A stretch of 64,000 nucleotides of DNA from Flavobacterium magnum (GCF_003055625.1 NZ_CP028811.1:3162001-3226000); one strand, 5' to 3'. Shown: positions 1-8,443, counted from the stretch's first letter. The notes: generated from the letters alone by a model not told the origin. Numbers and translations: made by a program.

Positions 1-1
1 A

Positions 2-277
2 GATTTCGACAACCAAAACAAATCGGTAAAAATTTATATTGCATCTGGAATCTCGCAAAAAAAATCTAATCTCGGCAATTTTAAGATTGAAGACAACAAT
101 TTAATTCTTGAAAATGTAGAAAGCGATATATTGCCAAGCACAAGGAAAAAAGAAATTTATGGCGAAATTTTAGCAGATGTGATAATCATTAGCTGCCCTG
201 ATTTAAGTAACTATTTTTTTGGTCAAAAAAGAGGCTGTAAATCTGAAAATATTGAATTTGTATATCAAAAACCTTAA
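2..277 (+). CDS. 3' end of an unrecognised cassette gene
   Basis: The frame is open from the window edge to TAA at 275-277, giving the last 91 residues. It ends five bases before attC site 1, like the other cassette genes. The tail is polar with two cysteines (ISCPDLS and RGCKSEN). I recognise no family. The start lies outside the window. Confidence 0.7.
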   Translation, partial: DFDNQNKSVKIYIASGISQKKSNLGNFKIEDNNLILENVESDILPSTRKKEIYGEILADVIIISCPDLSNYFFGQKRGCKSENIEFVYQKP

Positions 278-281
278 CCTC

Positions 282-414
282 GCATAACAGCGGTTTCACG
301 CAATTGCTGCTTCCCTTGTAAAATGAAACATCTTTTTCCATAACTTCGTTTTGTCTAGCCGAGAGTACTCAGCTTCGAAAGCCGCAACTGACGTGAAGCC
401 GCCGGACGTTAGCG
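282..414 (+). repeat. attC site 1
   Basis: Reference copy of the array repeat. R'' GCATAAC (282-288) is followed by arm GCGGTTTCACG and CAATTGC, a loop with CTTTTTCCATAACTTCGTT and the palindrome GAGTACTC, then GCAACTGACGTGAAGCCGC, a CGGAC spacer and R' GTTAGCG (408-414). The arms pair with one G-T wobble, one bulged base and one mismatch, and the R-L spacers stay unpaired, as in integron attC sites. Cleavage is expected between G and TT of R'. Closes cassette 1. Confidence 0.95.
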
Positions 415-451
415 GCAATAGTCCCGAGAATCGTTGAAAACAATAGAAATC

Positions 452-814
452 ATGAAAATATCAGTTCGTTTCCTTTTACTTGTATCGTTTCTGATATTTT
501 CCAATTGTAAGGACCCAAGGAATGCAGAGAAAACTAGCAGTGATGCCAAAAATGATGATATCAAATACAAAGCATTTGTTGAATATTTAAAAAGCAAGAA
601 TATTAGTATTTGTGAAATCAAAGAAATTAGATTAAAAATTAAGAAAAATGCGAAAAATCTAGCAGACAAAAGATATCCAAATTCAATTGCCCAACATGAT
701 AAGTACGTAGAGAGACTAATTGAGAGAAAAATAGACACTGTAATTAATAAATATGGTTTAAAGTCATCTGACTGGAGCAAAGCTTGGATTCTTGCTGACA
801 AATATTGCAAATAA
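452..814 (+). CDS. small lipoprotein, unknown function (copy 1)
   Basis: 120 residues. ATG 452 is preferred to an in-frame TTG at 434 because it puts a short basic end, a hydrophobic LLLVSFLIF core and the lipobox FSNC (Cys19) at the N-terminus. The mature part is Lys-rich and probably helical, with Cys50 in ISICEIK. It is expected to be anchored in the periplasmic face of a membrane. A second copy at 20640-21002 differs at one residue (Lys27 here, Asn there). No family recognised. Confidence 0.75.
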   Translation: MKISVRFLLLVSFLIFSNCKDPRNAEKTSSDAKNDDIKYKAFVEYLKSKNISICEIKEIRLKIKKNAKNLADKRYPNSIAQHDKYVERLIERKIDTVINKYGLKSSDWSKAWILADKYCK

Positions 815-823
815 AACTACAGC

Positions 824-956
824 CGCTAACAGCGGTTTCACGCAATTGCTCCTTCTCTTGTAAAATGAACGACCTTTTTCCATAACTTCGTTTTGTCCAG
901 CCGAGAGTACTCAGTTCCAAAAGCCGCAACTGACGTGAAGCCGCCGGACGTTAGCA
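824..956 (+). repeat. attC site 2
   Basis: R'' CGCTAAC mirrors the GTTAGCG start of cassette 2; R' GTTAGCA opens cassette 3. Nearly identical to attC site 34, which closes the second copy of the same cassette. Confidence 0.95.
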
Positions 957-986
957 GCAACCGCAAAATGAACGAAACGTAAATCA

Positions 987-1574
987 ATGAAAGACTTTGA
1001 AAATACAATCTTATCATATCTCATAATTACATTTTTATTATATGCCGATTTGTTTTTATACTTCTTAATTAAAGTAACGATTTCTGGGTATTGGTTTGAT
1101 AGAATATTGTTTTGGATTTGGTTTTGTGCAACTCTTTATTTAGTGAGTGCATTTTGGAAAAGATTATGGATTCGCAGATATTTCTATTTTTTGTGTGCTA
1201 TTATTTTATTATCTGTATTACCAATGGCAATGCCTTTTGTAGCCATAATTTTATCTTCAACGGGCCAAGGACTATACTACAATAAAAAAATATCAGATAA
1301 ATATCGATTTGAAGTTATACAATATGGATTTCTAGGTAGACCAGTAATGAATATTGACGAACAAACTTTTCCTTTTGAAAAAGAAATCATCACCTTATTG
1401 AACAAAAGTATTCCCGTAGACAGCACGAAAACTATTGACCCGTGGGAAATTAAAAATGTTGATTTTATTGGTGAAAATGATAATTCAATTTTCTTAAATA
1501 TTTCTAGTGATAAACAACATGCGAAAGTAACATTTACAAAATATACAAAGGAAATTAAGTTGCGATCCCAGTAA
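987..1574 (+). CDS. integral membrane protein, unknown function
   Basis: 195 residues. Three hydrophobic segments are visible near residues 9-31, 38-56 and 65-90, followed by a soluble C-terminal domain of about 100 residues with mixed strand and charged segments. Single gene of cassette 3. No family recognised. Confidence 0.7.
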   Translation: MKDFENTILSYLIITFLLYADLFLYFLIKVTISGYWFDRILFWIWFCATLYLVSAFWKRLWIRRYFYFLCAIILLSVLPMAMPFVAIILSSTGQGLYYNKKISDKYRFEVIQYGFLGRPVMNIDEQTFPFEKEIITLLNKSIPVDSTKTIDPWEIKNVDFIGENDNSIFLNISSDKQHAKVTFTKYTKEIKLRSQ

Positions 1575-1605
1575 AATTGAAGAATTTTTTAATTCAAGCG
1601 GCAGC

Positions 1606-1738
1606 TGCTAACAGCGGTTTCACGCAATTGCTACTTCCCTTGTAAAATGTAACCACTTTTTCCATAACTTCGTTCTGTCCAGCCGAGAATACTCAGTTCC
1701 AAATGCCGCAACTGACGTGAAGCCGCCGGACGTTATGC
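1606..1738 (+). repeat. attC site 3
   Basis: R'' TGCTAAC mirrors GTTAGCA; R' GTTATGC opens cassette 4. Confidence 0.95.
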
Positions 1739-1744
1739 GAGATT

Positions 1745-2377
1745 ATGAAAAACGCCGTATCATACATCATGTTATTACTTCCTATAATTGCAATAGGACA
1801 AAGTTGCCACATATACCGCAGCAACGATATAGTTTTATATAATTCTATGCCAAATCCCATTGAGATTGACATTGACAACTTAGGTTGCGGAAAATATTAC
1901 GTAACAACTGATAACGGCTCGATAAAATCAAATGATTGTAAATATATAGTTTATCCCGAAAAATGTGGCGAAGAAACAATATCCGTTTTTAAAAATAATG
2001 GAAAACTAATAACTAAAAAGACCTTTAGAGTCGAGGAAATGATTGTTGAGGCGTATGTAGCCGGTTTTGATGCTGGCGTTACAGAAAAATATATTAAAAA
2101 TGTTCCCTCTTTTAGCAAGCGATCTGGACTAGAAATAAAGGTTCGCGATCTGGTTTGTTGGGATTCAGGAGCTGGTAACCTAAAATACGAAATGGTTGTT
2201 ATAAAAAAGACAAATCAAATCATTAGGATACAATCTGAAAAAAGTAAGTTCAGTGAAGAGATTCACAATGAATTAGAAAAACTTGAATCAGGGGATATTC
2301 TAATGTTCCACAATATCGTATTTCAATTTGGTAAAAACGAAATACCATTAAAAGACCTTGTGTTCGAAACATTATAA
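1745..2377 (+). CDS. secreted protein resembling the GldM C-terminal region
   Basis: 210 residues with an N-terminal signal segment (MLLLPIIAIGQS). The segment NPIEIDIDNLGCGKYYV, a middle ITKKTFRVEE strand and a C-terminal part ending EKLESGDILMFHNI recall the beta-sandwich repeats at the C-terminus of GldM, the gliding/type IX secretion protein. It lacks the GldM N-terminal region, so it would be a stand-alone periplasmic module. The similarity was judged by eye; a profile search for the GldM C-terminal domains would decide. The start ATG is 13 bp after the R' cut, with no obvious ribosome binding site. Confidence 0.6.
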   Translation: MKNAVSYIMLLLPIIAIGQSCHIYRSNDIVLYNSMPNPIEIDIDNLGCGKYYVTTDNGSIKSNDCKYIVYPEKCGEETISVFKNNGKLITKKTFRVEEMIVEAYVAGFDAGVTEKYIKNVPSFSKRSGLEIKVRDLVCWDSGAGNLKYEMVVIKKTNQIIRIQSEKSKFSEEIHNELEKLESGDILMFHNIVFQFGKNEIPLKDLVFETL

Positions 2378-2381
2378 CCTC

Positions 2382-2514
2382 GCATAACAGCGGTTTCACG
2401 CAATTGCTGCTTCTCTTGTAAAATGAACCACCTTTTTCCATAACTTCGTTCTGTCCAGCCGAGAGTACTCAGTTCCAAAAGCCGCAACTGACGTGAAGCC
2501 GCCGGACGTTGTGC
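2382..2514 (+). repeat. attC site 4
   Basis: R'' GCATAAC mirrors GTTATGC; R' is the rarer form GTTGTGC and opens cassette 5. Confidence 0.95.
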
Positions 2515-2548
2515 GACATTTTTGGTGCGTCGAAGTAAACCTTACATT

Positions 2549-2821
2549 ATGCTAATGATTATTTTTCTTGTCTTTATAATTTTTCCAATAGTTGTCTCCA
2601 CTATTTTTAATAAAATTGATTACTCAAAAAAGTGGTTGACTTATTTTGTAAGCGAAATACTTATCGTTCTATCTTTAGTTGCTTTAGATAGGATTTCACT
2701 TTCCAATAATACAACTGGCTGCAGTTATCCTTCATTTTTTTTCGCAATACTTGGACTACCATTCGTAATTCTTTATCAGGCCATTTTAAATCGCATAATT
2801 ATTAAAGAAACTAAATTTTAA
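2549..2821 (+). CDS. small membrane protein, unknown function
   Basis: 90 residues from ATG 2549; TTG 2522 and GTG 2525 lie in frame upstream, so the start is uncertain. Three hydrophobic stretches fill most of the chain (about residues 1-20, 33-52 and 63-83). No family recognised. Confidence 0.55.
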   Translation: MLMIIFLVFIIFPIVVSTIFNKIDYSKKWLTYFVSEILIVLSLVALDRISLSNNTTGCSYPSFFFAILGLPFVILYQAILNRIIIKETKF

Positions 2822-2827
2822 AACGTC

Positions 2828-2960
2828 GCACAACAGCGGTTTCACGCAATTGCTACTTCCTTTGTAAAATGAACGTGCTTTTTCCATAACTTCGTTTTGT
2901 CCAGCCGAGAGTACTCAGTTCCAAAAGCCGCAACTGACGTGAAGCCGCCGGACGTTATGC
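2828..2960 (+). repeat. attC site 5
   Basis: R'' GCACAAC mirrors GTTGTGC, so even the unusual G at the fourth base is matched; R' GTTATGC opens cassette 6. Confidence 0.95.
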
Positions 2961-3068
2961 GTGATTTTTGTTGTGTTGAAAGTTGGAGCTCCGCTCCTAT
3001 TTGGTTTTGGGTGATTGGCTTGTGACTACATACGTTTACGTTGTCTTGGGATCTATATTAAAACCAAC
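2955..3068 (+). other. gene-less cassette, family A copy 1
   Basis: A 114 bp cassette with no usable reading frame. It holds a small hairpin (GGAGC TCC GCTCC near 2984-2996) and the stretch CATACGTTTACGTTG. The same sequence recurs at 3196, 3986, 31842, 43050 and 62118. Role unknown; a small RNA or simple cassette debris are both possible. Confidence 0.85.
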
Positions 3069-3201
3069 GCATAACAGCGGTTTCACGCAATTGCTACTTT
3101 TCTTGTAAAATGAACCACCTTTTTCCATAACTTCGTTTTGTCCAGCCGAGAGTACTCAGTTCCAAAAGCCGCAACTGACGTGAAGCCGCCGGACGTTATG
3201 C
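3069..3201 (+). repeat. attC site 6
   Basis: R'' GCATAAC, R' GTTATGC. Identical by eye to site 7; sites 6 and 7 and their cassettes form a tandem unit with a 241 bp period. Confidence 0.95.
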
Positions 3202-3309
3202 GTGATTTTTGTTGTGTTGAAAGTTGGAGCTCCGCTCCTATTTGGTTTTGGGTGATTGGCTTGTGACTACATACGTTTACGTTGTCTTGGGATCTATATT
3301 AAAACCAAC
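3196..3309 (+). other. gene-less cassette, family A copy 2
   Basis: Tandem copy of the preceding family A cassette, apparently without a base change. Confidence 0.85.
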
Positions 3310-3442
3310 GCATAACAGCGGTTTCACGCAATTGCTACTTTTCTTGTAAAATGAACCACCTTTTTCCATAACTTCGTTTTGTCCAGCCGAGAGTACTCAG
3401 TTCCAAAAGCCGCAACTGACGTGAAGCCGCCGGACGTTATAG
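3310..3442 (+). repeat. attC site 7
   Basis: R'' GCATAAC mirrors GTTATGC; R' GTTATAG opens cassette 8. Confidence 0.95.
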
Positions 3443-3476
3443 GCAAGCGCTAACCGACCGCACAAAAAAAATCACG

Positions 3477-3863
3477 ATGCAAATTAATGTAACTGGAGAA
3501 TATAATGAAAAATTAAAGATTCGCTTATCGCAAGGAATTTGGAATAATACTTTGTATACCCTATTTGAAAATTCTAAAGCCGTGAAAGTTGTATTTCCAA
3601 ATGATCCTGGCTTATTTAGATTGTCGATATATTATAACTCAGAGAATTTCTATGTAGAAAATTTGCTATATATTTCTAATCCAAACTTAGATGTTCTCAG
3701 CTTTCACTTTTATAAAGAAAATGTCCGTGTCTTCTGCAGAATAGAATCTATGTTAGTTGTTGAATTAAATAAAGAAATATTACTTAATCCACTTTCGGAA
3801 AACTTTAAAGAATTAAAGGGCATTATTGAAAACTTCGATGCCGACAATTGCGCCAGCCTATAA
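3477..3863 (+). CDS. cytoplasmic protein, unknown function
   Basis: 128 residues, no signal or membrane segment, alternating strand-like stretches (KAVKVVFPND, LFRLSIYYNS, VRVFCRIES) and a helical end. The TAA stop is inside R'' of attC site 8, so the attC supplies the end of the gene. No family recognised. Confidence 0.65.
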   Translation: MQINVTGEYNEKLKIRLSQGIWNNTLYTLFENSKAVKVVFPNDPGLFRLSIYYNSENFYVENLLYISNPNLDVLSFHFYKENVRVFCRIESMLVVELNKEILLNPLSENFKELKGIIENFDADNCASL

Positions 3864-3991
3864 CAGCGGTTTCACGCAATTGCTACTTTCAGTGTAAAAT
3901 GAACTTCTTTTTTCCATAACTTCGTTCTGTCCAGCCGAGAGCACTCAGTTCCAAAAAGCCGCAACTGACGTGAAGCCGCCGGACGTTATGC
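3858..3991 (+). repeat. attC site 8
   Basis: R'' CTATAAC mirrors GTTATAG; R' GTTATGC. One base longer than usual (CCAAAAAGCC). Overlaps the stop codon of the preceding gene. Confidence 0.94.
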
Positions 3992-4099
3992 GTGATTTTT
4001 GTTGTGTTGAAAGTTGGAGCTCCGCTCCTATTTGGTTTTGGGTGATTGGCTTGTGACTACATACGTTTACGTTGTCTTGGGATCAATATTAAAACCAAC
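3986..4099 (+). other. gene-less cassette, family A copy 3
   Basis: Differs from copies 1 and 2 by a single base near its end (GATCAATATT instead of GATCTATATT), a change shared with the copy at 43050. Confidence 0.85.
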
Positions 4100-4232
4100 G
4101 CATAACAGCGGTTTCACGCAATTGCTACTTCCTTTGTAAAATGAACGTCCTTTTTCCATAACTTCGTTTTGTCCAGCCGAGAGTACTCAGTTCCAAAAGC
4201 CGCAACTGACATGAAGCCGCCGGACGTTATGC
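4100..4232 (+). repeat. attC site 9
   Basis: R'' GCATAAC, R' GTTATGC. The right arm reads CATGAAGCC, a change that creates a C-A mismatch in the stem. Confidence 0.94.
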
Positions 4233-4266
4233 GATATTTAGCCCAAAAACGACGTAAATTCAACCC

Positions 4267-4767
4267 ATGAAAAATTGGATTCTCAAAATTCTTTGTCTAG
4301 TAGTTTTGCTTTGTGCAGTAATCGTTTTTATAAATCCAATGCTCGGAAAAATGGTTGTAGGAACGGCAAGAATCGTCGGAAGCAAAACTCAAAGCGAAGT
4401 TTTCGTAAATGATCAAAAACAAAATAATGCAAAAGTTTTTGTTTCAAAATCAGACTTTGATGGAAACGAGAGTCGTGATTATTTGATTCTGTATTTGAGA
4501 GATTTATCAATGTTTAATGGATTTCCAGTTTTAGTTGTTGACAAACAAATTAAGATGGTTTATTACACCAATGCATCGTTAAACGACTACAACTTAATTT
4601 TCGGAAAACTTTTGCAAAGTGAATCTGGCGCAAACGGATTAGTCGCATTTAATAATCAATCTAAAGGATTGGGCTTTGAACCGAACCTAAAAATAAACGG
4701 AAATGTTATTACTTTTGAAATCCCAATAAACGACAAAGTCCAAAAGATAAAATTAAACATCGCATAA
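4267..4767 (+). CDS. membrane-anchored protein, unknown function
   Basis: 166 residues. One N-terminal membrane segment (about 5-24) is followed by an extracytoplasmic domain rich in beta strands (DYLILYLRD, FPVLVVDKQIKMVYY, GNVITFEIPI). No lipobox. The stop lies in R'' of site 10. No family recognised. Confidence 0.7.
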   Translation: MKNWILKILCLVVLLCAVIVFINPMLGKMVVGTARIVGSKTQSEVFVNDQKQNNAKVFVSKSDFDGNESRDYLILYLRDLSMFNGFPVLVVDKQIKMVYYTNASLNDYNLIFGKLLQSESGANGLVAFNNQSKGLGFEPNLKINGNVITFEIPINDKVQKIKLNIA

Positions 4768-4894
4768 CAGCGGTTTCACGCAATTGCTACTTCCTTTGTA
4801 AAATGAACTTCTTTTTTCCATAACTTCGTTTTGTCCAGCCGAGAATACTCAGTTCCAAAAGCCGCAACTGACGTGAAGCCGCCGGACGTTATGC
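4762..4894 (+). repeat. attC site 10
   Basis: R'' GCATAAC mirrors GTTATGC; R' GTTATGC opens cassette 11. Contains the stop codon of the preceding gene. Confidence 0.95.
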
Positions 4895-4919
4895 GAAATA
4901 TTAACCAAGAATTGCGAAA

Positions 4920-5412
4920 TTGAACTTCAAAATTACCAACAGCGACCGTACGAAATACCTCCGCCCTCATTATTATGATTGGCCAGAAAAAATTAGCAAT
5001 AAAAACTCTCGCCGTTTTAAAAAAGAATTTGATTATAATGAATATGAAAAAATTCAATGTTTATGGGAAATATCGAATTACCTCGGCCCTGCTCCTCCAC
5101 GAAGTATGACATTTTTTTCATTTTACTCAACCAAAAAAAATGATTTTGTTACGTCAAAAGTTTCTATATCATCTGTTAGAGAGCATCTAAAGAGCAATCC
5201 CATGATTGACGAAACATATTTACCAATTGAAGGCGATCCAATTACTTATATTTAAAGATTACTACTATAAACAAATCGAAAATGTAGTAAGGCCTGACAT
5301 TGATCCTATGACCATATCTCTTCTTTTCAAAAACAATGAATGGAACGAAGGAACGTACAGATATGAATCTGACGAAACGAGATTTGTACATAGTGGTGTC
5401 CTAGAAATATAA
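4920..5412 (+). pseudogene. frameshifted gene, unknown function
   Basis: Two overlapping frames, 4920-5255 (TTG start) and 5206-5412, join into one continuous protein of about 163 residues if a single base is removed near TTATATTTAAAG (about 5246-5257). The joined sequence runs PITYI then KDYYYKQIENV. No ATG is available near the 5' end. The extra base may be a real mutation or a sequencing error. No family recognised; no signal peptide. Confidence 0.6.
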
Positions 5413-5419
5413 ATACTTC

Positions 5420-5552
5420 GCATAACAGCGGTTTCACGCAATTGCTACTTTCCTTGTAAAATGAATCGCCTTTTTCCATAACTTCGTCTTGTCCAGCCGA
5501 GAGTACTCAGTTCCAAAAGCCGCAACTGACGTGAAGCCGCCGGACGTTAGCA
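5420..5552 (+). repeat. attC site 11
   Basis: R'' GCATAAC mirrors GTTATGC; R' GTTAGCA opens cassette 12. Confidence 0.95.
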
Positions 5553-5571
5553 GTAATCTTCAATTCCATTC

Positions 5572-6276
5572 ATGATAAACAAATTTTCAATTTCGCTTCT
5601 ATTAATATTCAATTACAGCTTTGGCCAAAAAACAAAAATTGACCGCTTTGTAAGCGATGCTGCTAAAGCGGTAATAAAACCGGAATTCAGATATTATAAT
5701 TTAATAGATTCGAGTTTCATTGCAGAAAATAACAAAATTTATTTAGATCGATTTGAGGAAGCGGAATTATCAGAAAAGTATCCCGACTTACATATTGGCC
5801 AACTTTTTGAACATGACTCCGTCAACGCTTTAAATTGGAACGATTACAATATCCCAAGAGCAAAAATCATCTCTCCGAAAGAGATACCAAAGTATCATTT
5901 ATATAGCAGAATTACAGTAGTACTGTATTCCGATACTCCCAAAGAGGAACTGGATCGTTTGGAAAAGGATAAGCCGTTTGGCAAAATCATAGTAATCATA
6001 GATAAAAATTGGAGTGAAGAAAGAAAACAACGGGAAATAGACGAAAAGGTAGATGATTTTGAAAAATGCTTTGCTGAATATCAAAGTACTTTTGCTGAAG
6101 AAGATAAAATTTATTACAGTTTTTCAACTCCTGTCTTCTCAGATGATAACAAGTATGCATTAATGTCAATTCACGTGGATTCCAGGACTTCCAGTTGCTG
6201 TGGTTGCAGCTATCTCTTCAAATTTGAAAATGAAAGTTGGCAACAAATTTTTACATTCAGGTGCATTATGAGGTGA
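5572..6276 (+). CDS. secreted protein with lipoprotein-family-like C-terminal module
   Basis: 234 residues. Sec signal MINKFSISLLLIFNYSFG is followed by Gln-Lys. The C-terminal part (TPVFSDDNKYALMSIHVDS, then a Cys-rich SSCCGCSYLF and a final strand) follows the pattern of the cassette lipoproteins at 10131, 21179 and 21964 (P-F-S-K-D/N-x-YVIFSS ... K-x-N-x-KW). I infer a shared periplasmic module. Function unknown. Confidence 0.7.
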   Translation: MINKFSISLLLIFNYSFGQKTKIDRFVSDAAKAVIKPEFRYYNLIDSSFIAENNKIYLDRFEEAELSEKYPDLHIGQLFEHDSVNALNWNDYNIPRAKIISPKEIPKYHLYSRITVVLYSDTPKEELDRLEKDKPFGKIIVIIDKNWSEERKQREIDEKVDDFEKCFAEYQSTFAEEDKIYYSFSTPVFSDDNKYALMSIHVDSRTSSCCGCSYLFKFENESWQQIFTFRCIMR

Positions 6277-6286
6277 GAAAGACTAC

Positions 6287-6419
6287 TGCTAACAGCGGTT
6301 TCACGCAATTGCTACTTTTCGTGTAAAATGAACTTCTTTTTTCCATAACTTCGTTCCGTCCAGCGGAGAGTACTCAGTTCCAAAAGCCGCAACTGACGTG
6401 AAGCCGCCGGACGTTATGG
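6287..6419 (+). repeat. attC site 12
   Basis: R'' TGCTAAC mirrors GTTAGCA; R' GTTATGG opens cassette 13. Loop variant GTCCAGCGGAG. Confidence 0.94.
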
Positions 6420-6422
6420 GCA

Positions 6423-7004
6423 ATGCTAAACCAAAATTGCGTAAAAAAAAGCTTGAAATATCTCTTTATATGGCTTTGCATGACATTTGCAAACTTGGGT
6501 TACTCGCAGGAGCAAATGTTGCCTGTAGGATCAAACGCAGATGAAATTGCAAAACGAATTCAGCAGAGGGATAGCAGTAAAATTGGAACAAGGCTGCCTA
6601 CATTTGTTGCAGGCGAATTGGACGACTCGATATTCTATAGTGCTGATACAACAAGAATCACCTTTTATTATTTTTGGTATGATTGCGGCGAAGCTTGCTT
6701 CGGTCAAATTGATGCCTTGAATGAATTACAAAAAAAATATAGCGGGAATGTAGACTTTATATCGGTTACTAATTTAAATAAAACAAGACTGTTAGAAGTG
6801 ATTGAAAAAAAATCCTTCAATTTCAAACATTGCATGATAACGCAGGAAGAAATAAATAATTTAGGATTCGCAAACGGTTACCCTTTGACATTAATTACTG
6901 TCGATGGAGTTATTAAATTATGCAAATCCGGTGGACCTATAACTCATGAAGCAATTGAAAAGTGGAAAGACGAATACATGAAAGTTTTGAACACATATTT
7001 ATGA
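6423..7004 (+). CDS. exported thioredoxin-fold (TlpA/redoxin-like) protein
   Basis: 193 residues with a hydrophobic N-terminal segment (about 11-27, ending NLGYSQ). Residues 78-175 follow the thioredoxin fold of TlpA-type proteins: RITFYYFWYDCGEACFGQI, then NVDFISVTN, and the cis-proline segment GYPLTLITVDG. The active site is Cys88-Gly-Glu-Ala-Cys92, CxxxC instead of CxxC. It probably acts on disulphides or peroxide in the periplasm. The ATG lies only 4 bp past R', so translation may depend on upstream sequence; no better start exists upstream. Confidence 0.75.
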   Translation: MLNQNCVKKSLKYLFIWLCMTFANLGYSQEQMLPVGSNADEIAKRIQQRDSSKIGTRLPTFVAGELDDSIFYSADTTRITFYYFWYDCGEACFGQIDALNELQKKYSGNVDFISVTNLNKTRLLEVIEKKSFNFKHCMITQEEINNLGFANGYPLTLITVDGVIKLCKSGGPITHEAIEKWKDEYMKVLNTYL

Positions 7005-7016
7005 TACAAGCACTGC

Positions 7017-7149
7017 CCATAACAGCGGTTTCACGCAATTGCTGCTTTCCTTGTAAAATCAACTTCTTTTTTCCATAACTTCGTCTTGTCCAGCCGAGAA
7101 TACTCAGTTCCAAAAGCCGCAACTGACGTGAAGCCGCCGGACGTTATGC
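7017..7149 (+). repeat. attC site 13
   Basis: R'' CCATAAC mirrors GTTATGG; R' GTTATGC opens cassette 14. Loop has AAAATCAAC rather than AAAATGAAC. Confidence 0.95.
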
Positions 7150-7165
7150 ACCATTTTACCAAACC

Positions 7166-7738
7166 ATGAACATTCAATCTCGAAATAACGAAAATTTGCA
7201 AAGGCTTCAAAAGCTAGTTGATTCAGCTAAAGTCGTCGATACGCCGCCAAACTGGGAAAAATTAACTTTTGCAGTCGGCGGACTAAGTGAAGTAGGTTTT
7301 TCTAAATTCTATCCAGAATTGTTGCTCATAGTCTCAAGTCAGGGAAGAGGCATAATAGATTGCGCCAAATTCGAGTTAATAGAAAGAGATAATAACACTG
7401 ATTGGAATTGGATAGATTCTTACAATTTGTGGGCAATGGGAATTGGAAAATTATCTGAAGAAAAAATAATAGTAAGCGGATTGCATGGTGGTGGACTTCC
7501 GTTTTCTAATAATGAAGGAGATTGTATTCAATTTATGGCGACAAATTGGCCAATAATTGATTTGATTTTCGAACCCAATGATAAAAGTATTTTCAACGTC
7601 GAGGAGGCTGGCGAGTGCTACAGAATTTTTAATGACTATGAATTAAGAGCATACGGCTTTTCGTATAACGGACAATATTTTGTAATAGCTACAAATAGTG
7701 AAATAAATATCTATCGGAAAAATAAAAACGGTGCATAA
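7166..7738 (+). CDS. cytoplasmic protein, unknown function
   Basis: 190 residues, no signal sequence. Segments of strand alternate with Gly-rich turns (SGLHGGGLPFSNNEGD near the middle, NWPIIDLIFEP). Two cysteines (IIDCAKF, AGECYRIF). The TAA stop is inside R'' of site 14. No family recognised. Confidence 0.68.
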   Translation: MNIQSRNNENLQRLQKLVDSAKVVDTPPNWEKLTFAVGGLSEVGFSKFYPELLLIVSSQGRGIIDCAKFELIERDNNTDWNWIDSYNLWAMGIGKLSEEKIIVSGLHGGGLPFSNNEGDCIQFMATNWPIIDLIFEPNDKSIFNVEEAGECYRIFNDYELRAYGFSYNGQYFVIATNSEINIYRKNKNGA

Positions 7739-7865
7739 CAGCGGTTTCACGCAATTGCTGCTACTCTTGTAAAATGAACCGCCTTTTTCCATAACTTCGT
7801 TCTGTCCAGCCGAGAATACTCAGTTCCAAATGCCGCAACTGACGTGAAGCCGCCGGACGTTATGT
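7733..7865 (+). repeat. attC site 14
   Basis: R'' GCATAAC mirrors GTTATGC; R' GTTATGT opens cassette 15. Contains the preceding stop codon. Confidence 0.95.
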
Positions 7866-7888
7866 GTAATGTTAATTGCGAACCGGAC

Positions 7889-8278
7889 ATGAAATCACTT
7901 TTTATCCTAATGCTTTTAATCAGTTTTGGAGAAGCACAATGCCAACAGAAAAGCAAAGGTGTAAAAGATTCTCTTATTTGGGTTAAACTAACTTGTGAAA
8001 AAGGAATTGAAGATGCAAAAAAAGATTTTAAAAAAGGAATTTATAAATGCTCTTCTTATGGTTTAGTTGCAGATAGTAATCCTGCTTTGACCAACTATAT
8101 AAATGAGTATAGATTAAAAAAATACGGAATTATTACCGATAATGGCGGCTGTGTAACCAATGATTACAAAGAATGCTACTTAAATTTGATGATTAAATTA
8201 GTAGAAGAAAAATTTGGCTCAGATATATTTATAAAATCAAAAAAAGAGGCCGAGAAATTGTATTCCGAGAAAAAATAA
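7889..8278 (+). CDS. secreted protein, unknown function
   Basis: 129 residues from ATG 7889. The frame is open back into the attC, but this ATG directly precedes a signal peptide (KSLFILMLLISFGEA), so it is the likely start. The mature chain has five cysteines including CQQ, TCEKG, KCSSYG, GGCVTN and KECYLN, suggesting disulphides in the periplasm. No family recognised. Confidence 0.7.
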   Translation: MKSLFILMLLISFGEAQCQQKSKGVKDSLIWVKLTCEKGIEDAKKDFKKGIYKCSSYGLVADSNPALTNYINEYRLKKYGIITDNGGCVTNDYKECYLNLMIKLVEEKFGSDIFIKSKKEAEKLYSEKK

Positions 8279-8285
8279 ACACTAC

Positions 8286-8418
8286 ACATAACAGCGGTTT
8301 CACGCAATTGCTGCTTCCCTTGTAAAATGAACCACCTTTTTCCATAACTTCGTTTCGTCCAGCCGAGAATACTCAGTTCCAAATGCCGCAACTGACGTGA
8401 AGCCGCCGGACGTTAGCA
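8286..8418 (+). repeat. attC site 15
   Basis: R'' ACATAAC mirrors GTTATGT; R' GTTAGCA opens cassette 16. Confidence 0.95.
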
Positions 8419-8443
8419 GCAACCACAAAAAAACCGACCCAGA

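Noticed and set aside
409..810. - strand frame of 133 residues with membrane-like segments opposite the lipoprotein gene (and its copy at 20597)
   Set aside because: The + strand frame has a clean lipoprotein signal and the orientation of all other cassette genes; the - strand frame starts and ends in the attC region and is likely a shadow.
744..929. Many - strand frames of about 60 residues starting MRLLELSTLGWTKRSYGK
   Set aside because: They are translations of the attC repeat itself on the other strand. They recur at dozens of sites with changing ends and stop codons, and have no signal of selection on codons.
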